Shown here piece after piece: positions 7,064 through 7,402 of a DNA stretch of 7,402 nt (its first letter is position 1; each line of letters opens with the position of its first letter). The stretch spans positions 343-7,744 of the forward strand of contig JALRHN010000096.1 in NCBI GenBank assembly GCA_023259575.1. Reading direction: 5' to 3'. The notes under the pieces were generated by a model. The model did not search any database and was not told the origin of the DNA. It was given only the letters and a program-made list of their open reading frames with translations. This DNA is from Candidatus Kapaibacterium sp. (GTDB lineage: Bacteria > Bacteroidota > Ignavibacteria > Kapaibacteriales > UBA961). Position numbers and translations under genes: made by a program.

Positions 7064-7402
7064 TTAATCTAGAACAGCTTGTTGAGCTTTTTGAGTATGT
7101 ACAGATAGTAAAAGCAAAGCTCCGCTAATAAAAAATAGTAATAGAATCAATAATGCTATGCGATAACTTCCGCTAAATTGAAAGGCAAGTCCAAAAGCTA
7201 ATGGCCCAAGCCAGCTTGTTCCCCTATCGGTTAATTCATAGAAACTAAAATATTCAGTTTCTTTACCTTTTGGAATAATAGACGAAAAATAGGATCGACT
7301 TAAAGCTTGGCTTCCACCCAAAACAATTGCTATTACAGAACTTAATGCATAAAAATGCATAGCACTGTTTTTAGGTAAAAAAGCATGTCCATATAGAATC
7401 AC
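7064..7402 (-). CDS. MFS transporter, Atg22/UMF1 family, C-terminal part only
   Basis: The reading frame is open to the right edge and ends at a TAA at 7066-7064, so only the last 112 residues of the protein are seen. The GTG at the very edge is probably an internal Val, not a start. The segment GGSQALSRSYFSSIIPKGKE, followed by a YFSFYELTDRGTSWLGPLAFG-like stretch, is characteristic of the UMF1/Atg22-like branch of the major facilitator superfamily. Hydrophobic segments at about residues 16-34, 65-80 and 82-100 would be the final membrane helices of a roughly 12-helix inner-membrane protein. The substrate is unknown; the yeast namesake exports amino acids from the vacuole, but this does not transfer safely to bacteria. 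The gene converges on the D-lactate dehydrogenase-like gene with only 3 bp between stops, so it is a separate transcription unit. Confidence 0.85.
   Translation of the reverse strand: MILYGHAFLPKNSAMHFYALSSVIAIVLGGSQALSRSYFSSIIPKGKETEYFSFYELTDRGTSWLGPLAFGLAFQFSGSYRIALLILLLFFISGALLLLSVHTQKAQQAVLD

Noticed and set aside
7076..7092. Possible terminator hairpin AGCTT-GTT-GAGCT followed by a T-run
   Set aside because: The stem is only 4 Watson-Crick pairs plus a G-T pair with a 3-nt loop, and it lies within the MFS coding region; too weak to annotate.
1..7402. Search for a novel system: CRISPR arrays, insertion sequences, tRNA or rRNA genes, defence or toxin-antitoxin genes, prophage genes
   Set aside because: No repeat arrays, transposase motifs, RNA genes or accessory-gene signatures were seen; nearly all bases belong to recognisable core genes in continuous frames.

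Overview
This window is AT-rich bacterial chromosome carrying ordinary core-genome genes packed almost without gaps. The proteins are ordinary housekeeping families. The only substantial gap (166 bp) holds TAnnTTTG octamers like the -7 element of Bacteroidota promoters, and most starts lack a Shine-Dalgarno sequence. Both traits point to a member of the Bacteroidota/Chlorobiota (FCB) group. The DapF and RuvC motif variants do not look like classic Bacteroides, so I do not go below that level, and the placement is an inference.

Layout: positions 1-1238 (minus strand) hold most of rimO, the ribosomal protein S12 methylthiotransferase, whose C-terminus runs off the left edge. Positions 1239-1404 are a divergent promoter region. 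Positions 1405-7060 (plus strand) form one tight five-gene run: an inositol-monophosphatase-family enzyme (suhB-like), dapF, ruvC, a Nudix hydrolase of the CoA-pyrophosphatase type, and a 931-residue FAD / iron-sulfur D-lactate dehydrogenase-like protein. The first four are joined by ATGA stop/start overlaps and the last by an 8-nt overlap. Positions 7064-7402 (minus strand) are the C-terminal part of an Atg22/UMF1-type MFS transporter gene, converging on the operon with 3 bp between the stop codons.

The five operon genes do not form one pathway. They cover a sugar-phosphate phosphatase, diaminopimelate synthesis for lysine and peptidoglycan, Holliday-junction resolution, nucleotide/CoA clean-up and respiratory oxidation of a D-2-hydroxy acid. 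They are most simply read as co-expressed, translationally coupled housekeeping genes. I found no mobile element, RNA gene, CRISPR array, defence system or biosynthetic cluster, and no convincing new system. The points most worth a second look are an Asp in place of a Cys in the second iron-sulfur motif of the dehydrogenase, the mirrored divergent promoter octamers, and the non-consensus residues in the DapF active-site loops.
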